A stretch of 64,000 bases of DNA from an uncultured Steroidobacter sp. (GTDB lineage: Bacteria > Pseudomonadota > Gammaproteobacteria > Steroidobacterales > Steroidobacteraceae), in the NCBI RefSeq assembly GCF_937958065.1, contig NZ_CALFXI010000100.1, positions 1 through 64,000 on the forward strand, written 5' to 3'. Positions within the stretch are counted from its first letter, which is position 1. Every line of letters begins with the position of its first letter. A program made the translations under genes and the position numbers. The notes under the pieces were generated by a model, which was given only the letters and a program-made list of their open reading frames with translations, was not told the DNA's origin and ran no database searches. Positions 7,823 through 16,662 of the stretch are shown in pieces.

Positions 7823-9364
7823 ATGGCCGCCACCTCAACCGTTCTTCAGAGCAGCGAACGCATGACCGACTCCGGCCATCCGGATGCCGTCGGGCCGACT
7901 ACGCGCCCACGACCGCGCATGCGATTGTCCACGTCGCGGCTCGCCACGCTGTTCATCGTGATTTTCGCCGTCGGCGTCACGCTGGTGCTGACCGCCGTGT
8001 ATTTCCTGACGGCGCGCGTGCTCGACAACGAAGTCGATGCGGTCATCAACTCCGAGGTCAACAATCTCGTCGATGACTATTCGCGCGGCGGCCTGCTGCA
8101 ACTCGTGGCGACGCTGCATCGTCGCTCCGACGGCTGGGGTCGTTCCGGCGCCGTGTATCTCCTGGTCGAAAACAACGGCTTTCCCATCGCCGGCAATCTC
8201 GCGCGCTGGCCGCAGGTGGTCAGTCGCTATAACGATTGGGTGGAGTTCGAGATCGATGCCAGTGACGCCGGCGGCGCGGTGGCGCATCCGGTCCGTGCGC
8301 AGATCATTCGTTTGCCCGGGAATCGTTGGCTGCTGGTCGGCACGGACATTCTCGATCGCAGTCGCCTCGCCTCCCGCTTGCGGACCGCAATGTTCTGGGG
8401 CGTCGGCGCAAGCGTGCTGCTCGCCACATTGTTTGGTTTGAGTTACAGCCGTCGCATCCGCCGGCGCGTCAAAGCGGTCGCGGCGACCTGCGAATCCATC
8501 ATGGCTGGCAATCTGTCACGACGCTTGCCGGTCGAGCCCGCGCACGACGAGTTCGATGCGCTCGCAACGGCCGTGAATCGCATGCTCGAAACGATCGAGC
8601 AGCAGACCGAAACGCTGCGCACGACCTTCGACAGCGCCGCTCACGATTTGCGCGCGCCGTTATATCGAGCGCGCGTTCGTATCGAAGAGTCGCTGCAACA
8701 TGAAGACGTGCCCGAAAGCGTTCGCGAGACCATGGACGCAACGCTCGCCGAGCTCGATCGCGTGCAGCGAACGTTGGGCACGTTGTTGCAAATCGCGCAA
8801 ACCGACGGCCGCGGCCGCGATGTGCCCACCGAAGACGTCGACGTCGCCGCGCTCGCTCAGGAACTGGTCGAGCTTTATCAACCCGAAGCCGGCAATAGAA
8901 ACATCAGCCTGGATTATCAGGGCGACGCGACCGCCTCCGTGCACGGCAACCGCCAGCTGCTCGCGCAAGCGATGGTCAACCTGCTGGAAAACGCCATCAA
9001 GTACGTGCCGGAAGGCGGCAAAGTCCAGGCCAGCGTGCGTGCCATCGGCAATTCATTGACGCTGTCCGTCGCCGACAACGGCCCCGGCATCCCCGAAGCC
9101 GATCGCGCCCGCATCCTGCAACCCTTCGTGCGCCTCGAACGCGATCGCGATCAAGTCGGCAGCGGTCTCGGCCTGAGCCTGGTCGCCGCGGTCATGCGCC
9201 TGCATCGGGCGACGATCGAGCTGCTCGACAATCATCCGGGATTGCTGGTCCGCTGCGTGCTGCCGCTGGACAAACGAGTCAGCCCGGCAGCCTCACTCCC
9301 AGCGGACCCTGTTCCGGAAACGAGCGCTGCAGGTCAGACCCCGGAACAGTCAGCGAGTGCTTGA
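7823..9364 (+). CDS. Membrane sensor histidine kinase (partner of the 7107 regulator)
   Basis: A transmitter kinase of about 513 residues. Transmembrane segments lie at LATLFIVIFAVGVTLVLTAVYFL and near TAMFWGVGASVLLATLFGL, with a periplasmic sensing region of about 135 residues between. A HAMP linker (RRIRRRVKAVAATCESIMAGNLSRRLPV) follows, then the His-box DSAAHDLRAPLYRAR, N-box NLLENAIKYVP, G1 DNGPGIPE and G2 GSGLGLSLV. The DLRAPL His-box replaces the usual ELRTPL. Starts at 7790 (GTG), 7823 (ATG, GGGAG 10 bases upstream) and 7862 (ATG) are possible; I prefer 7823. Confidence 0.88.
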   Translation: MAATSTVLQSSERMTDSGHPDAVGPTTRPRPRMRLSTSRLATLFIVIFAVGVTLVLTAVYFLTARVLDNEVDAVINSEVNNLVDDYSRGGLLQLVATLHRRSDGWGRSGAVYLLVENNGFPIAGNLARWPQVVSRYNDWVEFEIDASDAGGAVAHPVRAQIIRLPGNRWLLVGTDILDRSRLASRLRTAMFWGVGASVLLATLFGLSYSRRIRRRVKAVAATCESIMAGNLSRRLPVEPAHDEFDALATAVNRMLETIEQQTETLRTTFDSAAHDLRAPLYRARVRIEESLQHEDVPESVRETMDATLAELDRVQRTLGTLLQIAQTDGRGRDVPTEDVDVAALAQELVELYQPEAGNRNISLDYQGDATASVHGNRQLLAQAMVNLLENAIKYVPEGGKVQASVRAIGNSLTLSVADNGPGIPEADRARILQPFVRLERDRDQVGSGLGLSLVAAVMRLHRATIELLDNHPGLLVRCVLPLDKRVSPAASLPADPVPETSAAGQTPEQSASA

Positions 9365-9418
9365 TCCTGCCGCGCACCGCTCTGTAGCCGACGAAGAGTA
9401 CGCCGGCGAACGAGCTGC

Positions 9419-10477
9419 TTACTGCGCGATCATCGCCGCAATCGGCGCGGCGACAGCAGCCGTGACAGGCACAGCACTGGCAGCGGCGGGAGAACTAACG
9501 CCAGCGGCGCCGAGGCCACTATTACCCGTCTCGGCAACCGGCGCCGAACCTGCTTCGGTTGCGCCGGGGGGCTGCACACTGAGCAACGTGCCGTTCTCGT
9601 GCATGATGGCTTCTTCGGTGCGACGGTTCATCACGATGATGCTGATGCGTCGATTCACAGGGCTGTCGGGCACGGCGCTGTCGAGCAGCACGCTCGACGC
9701 GAGACCCACGACGCGACCTACCTTCTCCGGTGGCAAGCCACCTGCAAGCAACGCGCGACGAGCCGCGTTGGCGCGGTCCGCCGACAATTCCCAATTGCTG
9801 TAATTGACCGCGACGTAAGGTTTGATGTCGGTGTGGCCGCTGATGCTGATGCGGTTCGGCACGTTGTTGATGATGTTTGCGAGCTCATACAGGATCTTGC
9901 TGCTGTAGTCCTCCAGCTTCGCACTGCCGAGCGGGAACATCGAACGCCGGTCGTGATCGACGATCTGAATGCGCACGCCTTCGGGCGTGATGTCCAGCAG
10001 GATCTGATCCTTGAACTTCGCCAGCGCCTCGCGGGCATCGATCGCCTGCTTCAGTTCCTGCATCAGCGCGTTCAAGCGTTCCTGGTCGATCTGCTCGGCG
10101 CGCCGCTCCGCTTCCTCGTCGTTGACGACCTGGGCCGGCGGCGCATTCTCATCGTTGCTGGTGGTGTGCAGCTCCATGCCGCCGCCGAGCTGGATCATGC
10201 TGGTGCTCGCACCGCCCGGGCCTTGGATGGACGTAGGCGAAGGCTGCGTGCTCCTGCCCGGCACGGCGGAGGGATTGTTGAAATATTCCGAGATCGCGCC
10301 CTTCTGTTCCTGCGTCGTGGAGCCCATCAGCCACATCAGCAGGAAGAACGCCATCATGGCGGTGGCGAAGTCGGCAAAGGCCACTTTCCAGGAGCCGCCA
10401 TGGTGACCCTGGCCGCCCTTCCGGACTTTCTTGATGATGATCGGCGCGAGTGCCTCGCCGTCCTTACCCCTGGCCAT
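9419..10477 (-). CDS. motB: Flagellar motor stator protein MotB
   Basis: A 352-residue stator subunit. The single transmembrane segment carries the proton-binding aspartate (Asp36 in KVAFADFATAMMAFFLLMWL). A plug/linker region follows, then the C-terminal OmpA/MotB peptidoglycan-binding domain (RISISGHTDIKPY, WELSADRANAARRALL, NRRISIIV). The C-terminal tail of about 50 residues is Ala/Gly/Pro-rich. It lies 19 bases downstream of motA on the same strand. Together the two form the ion channel that drives flagellar rotation. No other flagellar genes are in the window. Confidence 0.93.
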   Translation of the reverse strand: MARGKDGEALAPIIIKKVRKGGQGHHGGSWKVAFADFATAMMAFFLLMWLMGSTTQEQKGAISEYFNNPSAVPGRSTQPSPTSIQGPGGASTSMIQLGGGMELHTTSNDENAPPAQVVNDEEAERRAEQIDQERLNALMQELKQAIDAREALAKFKDQILLDITPEGVRIQIVDHDRRSMFPLGSAKLEDYSSKILYELANIINNVPNRISISGHTDIKPYVAVNYSNWELSADRANAARRALLAGGLPPEKVGRVVGLASSVLLDSAVPDSPVNRRISIIVMNRRTEEAIMHENGTLLSVQPPGATEAGSAPVAETGNSGLGAAGVSSPAAASAVPVTAAVAAPIAAMIAQ

Positions 10478-10496
10478 GACGCGTGTTCACCGGCGC

Positions 10497-11354
10497 TCAG
10501 GCTTTCTTGCCGCGCAGCTGGGCTTCGAGATCCTTGAAGCTCGGACGCAGCTCCGCGGGCGTCGATTTACGACCGAACTCGATCGCGACCTGCGGCGGGT
10601 GCCCCTGCAGGAAGCCCATGATGCAGGTCTTGATGGTGGTGTAGAACGCCGTCTGATCGCGCGCACGCCGCTCCATCGCCAGGCTCATCGGGCCGAGCAG
10701 ACCGTAAGCGAGCAGGATGCCGAGGAAGGTACCGACCAGCGCGGCCGCGACCTTGATACCGATCTCTTCGGGCGGACCGCCGAGGGAACCCATCGTGTTC
10801 ACGATGCCGAGCACCGCGGCCACGATGCCGAAGCCGGGCAGCGAGTCGGAGATCTTGTTGAGCGCCTGTGCCGGCTCCTCGTCGCCGTGATGATGGGTCT
10901 CGATGTCCAGGTCCATCAGCGCTTCGAGCTGATGCTGGTCCATGTCGCCGCTGACGATCAGGCGCAGGTAGTCCTGAATGAATTCGACCGCGGCTCGATC
11001 GGCCAGGATCAACGGCCGCTTCTTGAACAGCTCGCTCTTCTCCGGCTCTTCGATGACGCGCTCCAGGCCCATCATGCCTTCCTTGCGCGCGATCGACAGC
11101 AGGTCGTACATGACCGAGAACAGCGCCAGGTAATGGTCCCGCTTGTACGGCGAACCTTTCATCAGTCCGGGAATGCCGGCGGCGATCTTCCTGGTGACGC
11201 TGAACGGGTTGGCGATGATCAGCGCGCCGGTCGCGGCCCCGCCGATGATCAATAGCTCGGAAGGCTGCCACAGCGCGGCCAGTTGGCCGCCGTGGACGGC
11301 AAAGCCGCCCAGCACGCAGCCGAACACCACCACGATGCCAAGGATCAGGTTCAT
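10497..11354 (-). CDS. motA: Flagellar motor stator protein MotA
   Basis: A 285-residue, four-helix stator subunit. It begins with the typical LILGIVVVFGCVLGGFAVHGG segment, has the large cytoplasmic loop, and keeps the two functional prolines in SDSLPGFGIVAAVLGIV and in GTFLGILLAYGLLGP. It forms the proton channel with MotB, encoded just downstream. I looked for a FliA-type promoter upstream: a GCCGATTAT match exists on this strand near 11414-11422, but no -35 at proper spacing, so I do not call one. Confidence 0.93.
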   Translation of the reverse strand: MNLILGIVVVFGCVLGGFAVHGGQLAALWQPSELLIIGGAATGALIIANPFSVTRKIAAGIPGLMKGSPYKRDHYLALFSVMYDLLSIARKEGMMGLERVIEEPEKSELFKKRPLILADRAAVEFIQDYLRLIVSGDMDQHQLEALMDLDIETHHHGDEEPAQALNKISDSLPGFGIVAAVLGIVNTMGSLGGPPEEIGIKVAAALVGTFLGILLAYGLLGPMSLAMERRARDQTAFYTTIKTCIMGFLQGHPPQVAIEFGRKSTPAELRPSFKDLEAQLRGKKA

Positions 11355-11534
11355 TGATTGTTCCGCAACACGATCAGCACGCGGTTCGACGGCCGCACAG
11401 TCATTGATTCGGCATAATCGGCGCAGGCTTGAGCGGCCCGGCGCGCGGCTATTCCGTGGTTGCCCCTAGGAGATTGCCTGAAGCGCCGGCCAACTCATCC
11501 CGATACAGGGACTTAGTGCGTTCTACGAGGCTTC

Positions 11535-12335
11535 ATGAACATTCAGTTTCGCCGCTGGCGGCAATGGTCCTGGGTTGGCATCGGCGCCTGTCTGATGACG
11601 GCGCTGGCCTGGGCGCAGTCGCTCACCGTCATCGATCTGAAGTACCGACGCGCCGAAGACCTGATTCCGGTGCTGCAGCCCCTGCTCGAACCGGGCGGTG
11701 CGCTGAGCGGCCAGGACTACAAGCTGTTCGTCCGGACCAGTAGCGGCAATCTGGCGCAGCTGCGCTCGGCAGTAGCGCAGTTGGACAAACAACAGCGACA
11801 AATGTTGGTTTCCGTGCGCCGGAGCACGGCGTTGGACATTCAACAGGAGCAGGCATCGGCCTCTGGGACGCTGAGCACTCGCGGCGGCGTATCGGGCACC
11901 GTGCGCGCCGGCGAGCGCAACCTGCAGACCAGCGACTCGAGCATTGCCAGCGTCCAGGTGCTGGAAGGCAACGCTGCATTCATCGCGACGGGCAACAGCG
12001 TGCCGATCGTGACGGCCGTCGCGGTCGGTGGCGGCAAACGACCGTTCGTCGCGGGCGCCATCGAGCATCGCGATCTGCAACGCGGCTTCATGGTCACGCC
12101 GCGTGTGAATGGCGATCAGGTCATCCTGGAGATTGCCCAGCAGGACGAGCGCGTCGCCGGCGGCGCCATTCAATCGCAGTCCTTGAATACCCAGGTGGTC
12201 GGCCGGCTGGGATCGTGGATCCAGCTAGGCGGCGTCAGCGAGTCTTCCAGCAGCACCGGCAGCGGCATTCTCAGCCGCAGCTACAGCACCGGCGGTAACG
12301 AGCTGTCGGTCTGGGTGAAGGTCGAGGCGCAATGA
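11535..12335 (+). CDS. Secretin-like periplasmic protein (N-domain plus short secretin region)
   Basis: A 266-residue exported protein with a signal peptide ending in LAWAQS. Residues about 30-85 (LTVIDLKYRRAEDLIPVLQPLL) look like a secretin N1/NolW-like domain. Residues about 130-265 resemble the beta-rich start of a secretin domain (GNSVPIV, FMVTPRVNGDQVILEIAQQ, VGRLGSWIQLGGV). It is far shorter than a true type II or type IV pilus secretin (about 600-750 residues) and lacks a full barrel. It has its own ribosome site (GAGG) and no secretion genes next to it. It may be a stand-alone periplasmic partner; the function is unknown. Confidence 0.75.
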   Translation: MNIQFRRWRQWSWVGIGACLMTALAWAQSLTVIDLKYRRAEDLIPVLQPLLEPGGALSGQDYKLFVRTSSGNLAQLRSAVAQLDKQQRQMLVSVRRSTALDIQQEQASASGTLSTRGGVSGTVRAGERNLQTSDSSIASVQVLEGNAAFIATGNSVPIVTAVAVGGGKRPFVAGAIEHRDLQRGFMVTPRVNGDQVILEIAQQDERVAGGAIQSQSLNTQVVGRLGSWIQLGGVSESSSSTGSGILSRSYSTGGNELSVWVKVEAQ

Positions 12336-12344
12336 GCCGCGCGC

Positions 12345-13082
12345 TCAGCTGCGCCGCATCCACTCCGGATCCGGGATTTCGTGAAACGCATGTCGCAGGC
12401 TTTCGCTCCAGCGCGTGCGGATCATCCGGAAGTACTCGTGATCCTCATCGATGTTCACGTGACTGTGGATCTTCAGCTCGTCCCGCTTGATCGACAGCAG
12501 ATCGAGCGGCACGCCGACCGACAGGTTGGAGCGGATCGTCGAGTCCATCGAAATGAGCGCGCACTTCGCGCCCTGCGCCAGGCTGGTGCTGCGTGAAATG
12601 ACCCGATCCAGGATCGGCTTGCCGTATTTCGATTCGCCGATCTGGAAGTACGGCGTTTCCGCCGTGGCCTCGATGAAATTGCCTGCCGCGTAGATACAAA
12701 ACAGCCGCGGCTCTTCCATGCCGATCTGGCCGCCGAAGATCAGCGAGGCATTGAACTCTATGTGATGCTCCTTGAGGGCTTCGGCATCGCGCTTGTAGAT
12801 CTCGCGCAGCGCTGCTCCGACCGCGAGCGCAGCCTCATACATGTTCTTGGCGCTCCAGATGCCCTGGATGCCCGGCTCGTTCTCGTGCTCGTGCAAGACG
12901 TTCACGACCGCCTGCGAGATCGCCAGATTGCCAGCCGTCAGCAGCACCATGATGCGCTCGCCCGGGCGCTGGAACAGAGTCACTTTGCGGAACGTGCTGA
13001 TCTGATCCACGCCGGCGTTGGTGCGCGAGTCGGAAAGGAACACCAGGCCGGCATCCAGCAGCATGCCTATGCAATACGTCAT
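12345..13082 (-). CDS. Anbu-type proteasome-like peptidase
   Basis: A 245-residue member of the Ntn-hydrolase proteasome/HslV superfamily, of the Anbu (ancestral beta subunit) class. It starts MTYCIG, so removal of Met exposes the catalytic Thr. The motifs LVFLSDSRTNAG and ALISMDSTIRSNLSVGVPLD are characteristic. Characterised Anbu proteins form open, helical-ring assemblies and lack a known ATPase partner. It is the last gene of a four-gene leftward cluster with a transglutaminase, an alpha-E protein and a circularly permuted ATP-grasp protein. This association has been proposed to make and process an amide- or peptide-type product. Confidence 0.9.
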   Translation of the reverse strand: MTYCIGMLLDAGLVFLSDSRTNAGVDQISTFRKVTLFQRPGERIMVLLTAGNLAISQAVVNVLHEHENEPGIQGIWSAKNMYEAALAVGAALREIYKRDAEALKEHHIEFNASLIFGGQIGMEEPRLFCIYAAGNFIEATAETPYFQIGESKYGKPILDRVISRSTSLAQGAKCALISMDSTIRSNLSVGVPLDLLSIKRDELKIHSHVNIDEDHEYFRMIRTRWSESLRHAFHEIPDPEWMRRS

Positions 13083-13155
13083 AGCTACAACCGCGGTTAT
13101 CGGGCGCCACTGCCCGGGAAACGCAAACTATAGTCTTCATTTCGAAGCATTGGCA

Positions 13156-13965
13156 TCACTGTTGAGCTGCCGCGGCGATCCGCACCGCGACCTGCATTTC
13201 TTCGGCACCGCCGCCGCGACGGACGCCGCGGATCGGGCACGCATCGAGGTAATCGCGACCTACGGCCAGCCGGCAATGCCGCCCATCGGTGGGCATGCGA
13301 TGAGTCACGTCGATGGACAGCCAGCCCGGTTCGCGGCCCGGGTCCCAAACATCCACCCACGCGTGGCTGGCGATTTCGCCGTCTTTGCCGGCATAAAAGT
13401 AACCGCTGACATAGCGTGCTGGAATCCCGGCGCTGCGACAGCTGGCTATGTAGATGTGCGAATGATCCTGGCACACGCCCGCCCCGCGGGCGAATGCTCG
13501 CGACGCCGATTCATGCACGTCAGTGGCGCCTTTTTCATAGCGCACTTGTTCACAGACCGCTTCCGCCAGCGCCAGCAGCCTGCTTCTCAGGTCGCCTCCC
13601 GATTGCAGGTGAGCACGCGCGAAGCTCGCGATCGCTTCGTCCGGCCGGGTGAGCGGCGTCTCGGCAAGAAAGGCCAGTGGTGAAAGGCGCCCTTCGTCGG
13701 GCAGGGACCCTGCGGATTGGTCCTCGGTCTCGACCACGCCGTTCACGACGATGCGAATCTCGCGATGGGGCTCATCGAGCGTGAGCAGATGCACGATGTT
13801 GCCGTAAGCATCCACTTGTGAACGGCACTGTCCCGGCGCCACCATGTTCCAGCTGAGCGCGCGCTGCATGGGATCGCGGCGAGGCGTGAGCCGCAGGTTC
13901 TGCACGCTGCGCTTTACCGGCTCGCCGTAGCGATAGATCGTTTCATGTCGGATGTGTAGTTGCAT
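13156..13965 (-). CDS. Transglutaminase-like cysteine peptidase of the Anbu cluster
   Basis: A 269-residue protein. The N-terminal bacterial transglutaminase-like domain (LHIRHETIYRYGEPV, QNLRLTPR) precedes a papain-like core with Cys (GAGVCQDHSHIYIA), His (ASHAWVDVW) and Asp (LSIDVTH) forming the triad. There is no signal peptide, so it is cytosolic. It sits 9 bases downstream of the alpha-E gene and 73 bases ahead of the Anbu gene. In this gene association it may cut or cross-link amide bonds made by the ATP-grasp partner; this is inference from context. Confidence 0.9.
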   Translation of the reverse strand: MQLHIRHETIYRYGEPVKRSVQNLRLTPRRDPMQRALSWNMVAPGQCRSQVDAYGNIVHLLTLDEPHREIRIVVNGVVETEDQSAGSLPDEGRLSPLAFLAETPLTRPDEAIASFARAHLQSGGDLRSRLLALAEAVCEQVRYEKGATDVHESASRAFARGAGVCQDHSHIYIASCRSAGIPARYVSGYFYAGKDGEIASHAWVDVWDPGREPGWLSIDVTHRMPTDGRHCRLAVGRDYLDACPIRGVRRGGGAEEMQVAVRIAAAAQQ

Positions 13966-13974
13966 GCGCTGGTC

Positions 13975-14973
13975 CTAGTCGGTGGCCGAGACCAGGAAGT
14001 CTCGTGAGACCCGATCGCCGAGATCGCGCACCTGACCGAGAAATCGCACCAGGTATTCGTGCAGGCCCACTTCGAACACGCTGTCGATGCGCCCGAAGTG
14101 CAGCGACGCCTGCAACTCACCGGCGCGCCGCTCGGTCTCCGCCGACTGCGAGTTGCGTACCGACTCCAGGTGCATGTGGACTTGCGACATGCAGCGACGC
14201 AACGAGCGTGGCATGTCGTCGCGGAGCACGAGCAGCTCGGCGACGCGTCGCGGAGTGATCAAGTCACGATACACGCGGCGATAGATTTCGAAGGCGGACA
14301 CGGAGTGCAGGAGCGCGCTCCACTGGTAGTAATCCGTCGCGCCGCCCGCCTGCTCGCCGCGAGGGAGCAGCAAGTGATATTTCACATCGAGAATGCGAGC
14401 GGTGCTGTCGGCGCGTTCCAGATAGGTGCCGAGCCAGGTGAAGTGCCAGGCCTCATCGCGCAGCATCGTGCCTTGAATGACGCCTCGCGCTACGTGCGAG
14501 CGGTATTTCACCCATTCGAAGAAGTTGCCCACTTCCGCCTCGGTGGCAGAACGCAGGCTGGTCCTGCGCATCCCTGCGTTCCCGGCATTCGAGTATCCTG
14601 TCCAGCAGCTGGCATCACGCATTTCCAGCCAGGTCGCGTTCAACGTTTCCCAGATTTCCGAAGTCAGCGTGCCCCGAACCGCACGCGCGTTCTCCCGAGC
14701 GGCGCGCAGACAGCTGTAGATGCTCATCGGATTGTCGCGGTCGAAGGACATGAACTCGATGACATTCGACGAGGTCACGGCGTCGTACCGCTGCCGGAAG
14801 GCATCCATCAAGCCGATGATGGTGAGGGTCGCGATCCAGCCTTGTTCGAGGATTTCCGCACCCTGTGGGAGCAGCGACATGCGCGAGTTGACGTCGAGCA
14901 TGCGAGCGAGATTTTCGGCCCGCTCGGTGTAGCGCGCCATCCAGTAGAGATGATCGGCGGTGCGACTCAGCAT
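13975..14973 (-). CDS. Alpha-E domain protein (DUF403) with inserted repeat-derived segment
   Basis: An all-helical alpha-E protein of about 332 residues, starting MLSRTADHLYWMARYTERAENLARMLDV as in the family. I chose this ATG over the one at 14997 for that reason. It is always encoded with the circularly permuted ATP-grasp protein and probably acts with it. Between the conserved NATWLEMR and FFEWVK blocks there is an unusual stretch (WTGYSNAGNAGMRRT and flanks) about 15-20 residues longer than I expect. Its DNA (14560-14603) matches a repeat element at 52941-52984. The reading frame is intact. Confidence 0.88.
   Translation of the reverse strand: MLSRTADHLYWMARYTERAENLARMLDVNSRMSLLPQGAEILEQGWIATLTIIGLMDAFRQRYDAVTSSNVIEFMSFDRDNPMSIYSCLRAARENARAVRGTLTSEIWETLNATWLEMRDASCWTGYSNAGNAGMRRTSLRSATEAEVGNFFEWVKYRSHVARGVIQGTMLRDEAWHFTWLGTYLERADSTARILDVKYHLLLPRGEQAGGATDYYQWSALLHSVSAFEIYRRVYRDLITPRRVAELLVLRDDMPRSLRRCMSQVHMHLESVRNSQSAETERRAGELQASLHFGRIDSVFEVGLHEYLVRFLGQVRDLGDRVSRDFLVSATD
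14560..14603. repeat. Dispersed repeat unit inside the alpha-E gene
   Basis: This 44-base stretch aligns without gaps to 52941-52984, with about 36 of 44 bases equal by eye (shared blocks GGTCCTGC, ATCC, CCCGGCATTCG, TCCTG). The 52.9-kb copy is intergenic and has GGGC-AGGAY-GCCC hairpins. Here those palindromes are lost by substitution. Read leftward it encodes WTGYSNAGNAGMRRT. Confidence 0.65.
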
Positions 14974-15052
14974 GCTCGTGCGCCCTGTGGGCCGCATCGC
15001 CCAGCAGAAGTTATTTCGTTGACAATCTGCGGCGGCGTCATTCGCACCAGGG

Positions 15053-16468
15053 TCATCGCTCCAGCACCCACGTATCTTTCGTCCCGCCGCCTTGCGACGA
15101 GTTCACCACCAGCGAGCCTTCTCTCAGCGCCACTCTCGTCAGCCCACCCGGCACCAGAGTCACTTCACGCCCCGACAATACGAACGGTCTCAAATCGATG
15201 TGCCTCGGCGCGATGCCCGCATCGACGAATGTCGGGCATGCCGACAACGCGAGCGTTGGCTGCGCGATGTATCGTTCCGGCGACCGCAGGATGCGCTGAC
15301 GGAACGCCTCAAGCTCTGCCTTGCTTGCCGCGGGGCCAATCAACATTCCGTACCCGCCCGCGCCATGCACCTCCTTGACCACCAGTTCCGACAGATGCGC
15401 GAGCGTGTATTCCAGGTCCTCTCTGCGCCGTAGCACATACGTCGGCACGTTGGACAGCAACGGCTCTTCGCCGAGATAGAAACGCACCATCTCCGGCACG
15501 TAGGGGTAGATGGACTTGTCGTCCGCCACTCCCGTGCCGATCGCATTCGCAATGGTCACTCGCCCGGCGCGATAGGCAGCCAGCAGCCCCGGAATGCCGA
15601 GCATCGAATCGGGCCGAAACACCAGCGGATCCAGGAAGTCATCGTCGATGCGCCGATAGATCACATCCACCCGCTGCGGACCGCGCGTGGTGCGCATGTA
15701 GACGAACTCGTCGTCGACGAACAGATCCTGTCCCTCGACCAGCTCGATGCCCATCTGCTGCGCCAGGAATGCGTGCTCGAAATACGCGCTGTTGTAAGCA
15801 CCCGGCGTCAGCAGGGCGACGGTCGGATCATTCACACCGGAGGGCGCAACGCTGCGCAGATTCTCCAGCAGCAAATCCGGATAGTGCTCGACCGGCGCCA
15901 CCGAATGCAGCGCGAACAACTCGGGAAACAAGCGCATCATCATGCGCCGGTCTTCGAGCATGTACGACACGCCCGAGGGCACGCGCAGATTGTCTTCGAG
16001 AACGTAGAACTCGCCCTCGCCGGCGCGCACCACATCGATCCCCGCGATGTGCGCATAGATCGAACCGGGCACATCGATGCCTTGCATCTCCGGCCGATAC
16101 TGGCCATTGCAGAGCACCTGCTCGGCGGGAATGCGGCCGGCCCGCAGGATCTCCTGCGAGTGATAGATATCGTTGGTGAACGCGTTGAGCGCCCGCACGC
16201 GTTGTTTCAGGCCGGCAGCGAGATGTTTCCATTCGTTGGCCGGAATGATGCGGGGAACGATGTCGAAGGGAATCAGCCGCTCGGTGCCGGCCTCCTCGCC
16301 ATAGACGGTGAAGGTGATGCCGACGCGGTGGAATAGCGTGTCGGCCTCGGCGCGTTTGTGAGCAACGCGCTCGCTGGGGGTACGCGCGAGCCAGGAAGCG
16401 AAAGTCCTGTAGTGCTCTCGCACCTCGCCGTCGCTGGCATGCATTTCATCGTACGGAATCGCCGGCAT
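15053..16468 (-). CDS. Circularly permuted ATP-grasp protein (DUF404/DUF407)
   Basis: A 471-residue circularly permuted ATP-grasp ligase-like protein. Visible family blocks are FYVLEDNLRVPSGVSYMLEDR, LLTPGAYNSAYFEHAFLAQQMG, VDVIYRRIDDDFLDPLVF, IANAIGTGVADDKSIYPYVP and LVVKEVHGAGGYGM, ending SSQGGGTKDTWVLE. The family is predicted to activate a carboxylate with ATP and form an amide bond. It is the first gene of the Anbu cluster; alpha-E follows after 79 bases. The start is ATG at 16468 (MPAIPYDEMH). Confidence 0.92.
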   Translation of the reverse strand: MPAIPYDEMHASDGEVREHYRTFASWLARTPSERVAHKRAEADTLFHRVGITFTVYGEEAGTERLIPFDIVPRIIPANEWKHLAAGLKQRVRALNAFTNDIYHSQEILRAGRIPAEQVLCNGQYRPEMQGIDVPGSIYAHIAGIDVVRAGEGEFYVLEDNLRVPSGVSYMLEDRRMMMRLFPELFALHSVAPVEHYPDLLLENLRSVAPSGVNDPTVALLTPGAYNSAYFEHAFLAQQMGIELVEGQDLFVDDEFVYMRTTRGPQRVDVIYRRIDDDFLDPLVFRPDSMLGIPGLLAAYRAGRVTIANAIGTGVADDKSIYPYVPEMVRFYLGEEPLLSNVPTYVLRRREDLEYTLAHLSELVVKEVHGAGGYGMLIGPAASKAELEAFRQRILRSPERYIAQPTLALSACPTFVDAGIAPRHIDLRPFVLSGREVTLVPGGLTRVALREGSLVVNSSQGGGTKDTWVLER

Positions 16469-16606
16469 CCAGACCTCTGTTGTAGCCGGGCAGCGATGCC
16501 ACGGCTCGAGCTCGATGTCGGGCGATGGAGCGAAAAGCGTGCCAGCTGCGAATGCAGCCAGTTATGCGAGATTCGTGCGCAAAGGGAGGTGGAACGCACC
16601 AGCGTA

Positions 16607-16623
16607 AGGCCCGCGTGACGGGC
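16607..16623. terminator. Hairpin between the 16.7-kb small gene and the Anbu cluster
   Basis: GGCCCG-CGTGA-CGGGCC is a perfect 6-bp stem with a 5-base loop. A second imperfect hairpin (16633-16664) overlaps the stop codon of the leftward small gene. They probably end or attenuate its transcript before the Anbu cluster. There is no clear T-run. Confidence 0.35.
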
Positions 16624-16662
16624 CCCACGCACGATCATGGGGCGCGGCGCACCCCAGGATCG

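Noticed and set aside
11405..11430. FliA (sigma-28) promoter for motA
   Set aside because: A GCCGATTAT match exists, but the TCAAG-like motif is only 5 bases from it, too close for a -35 element.
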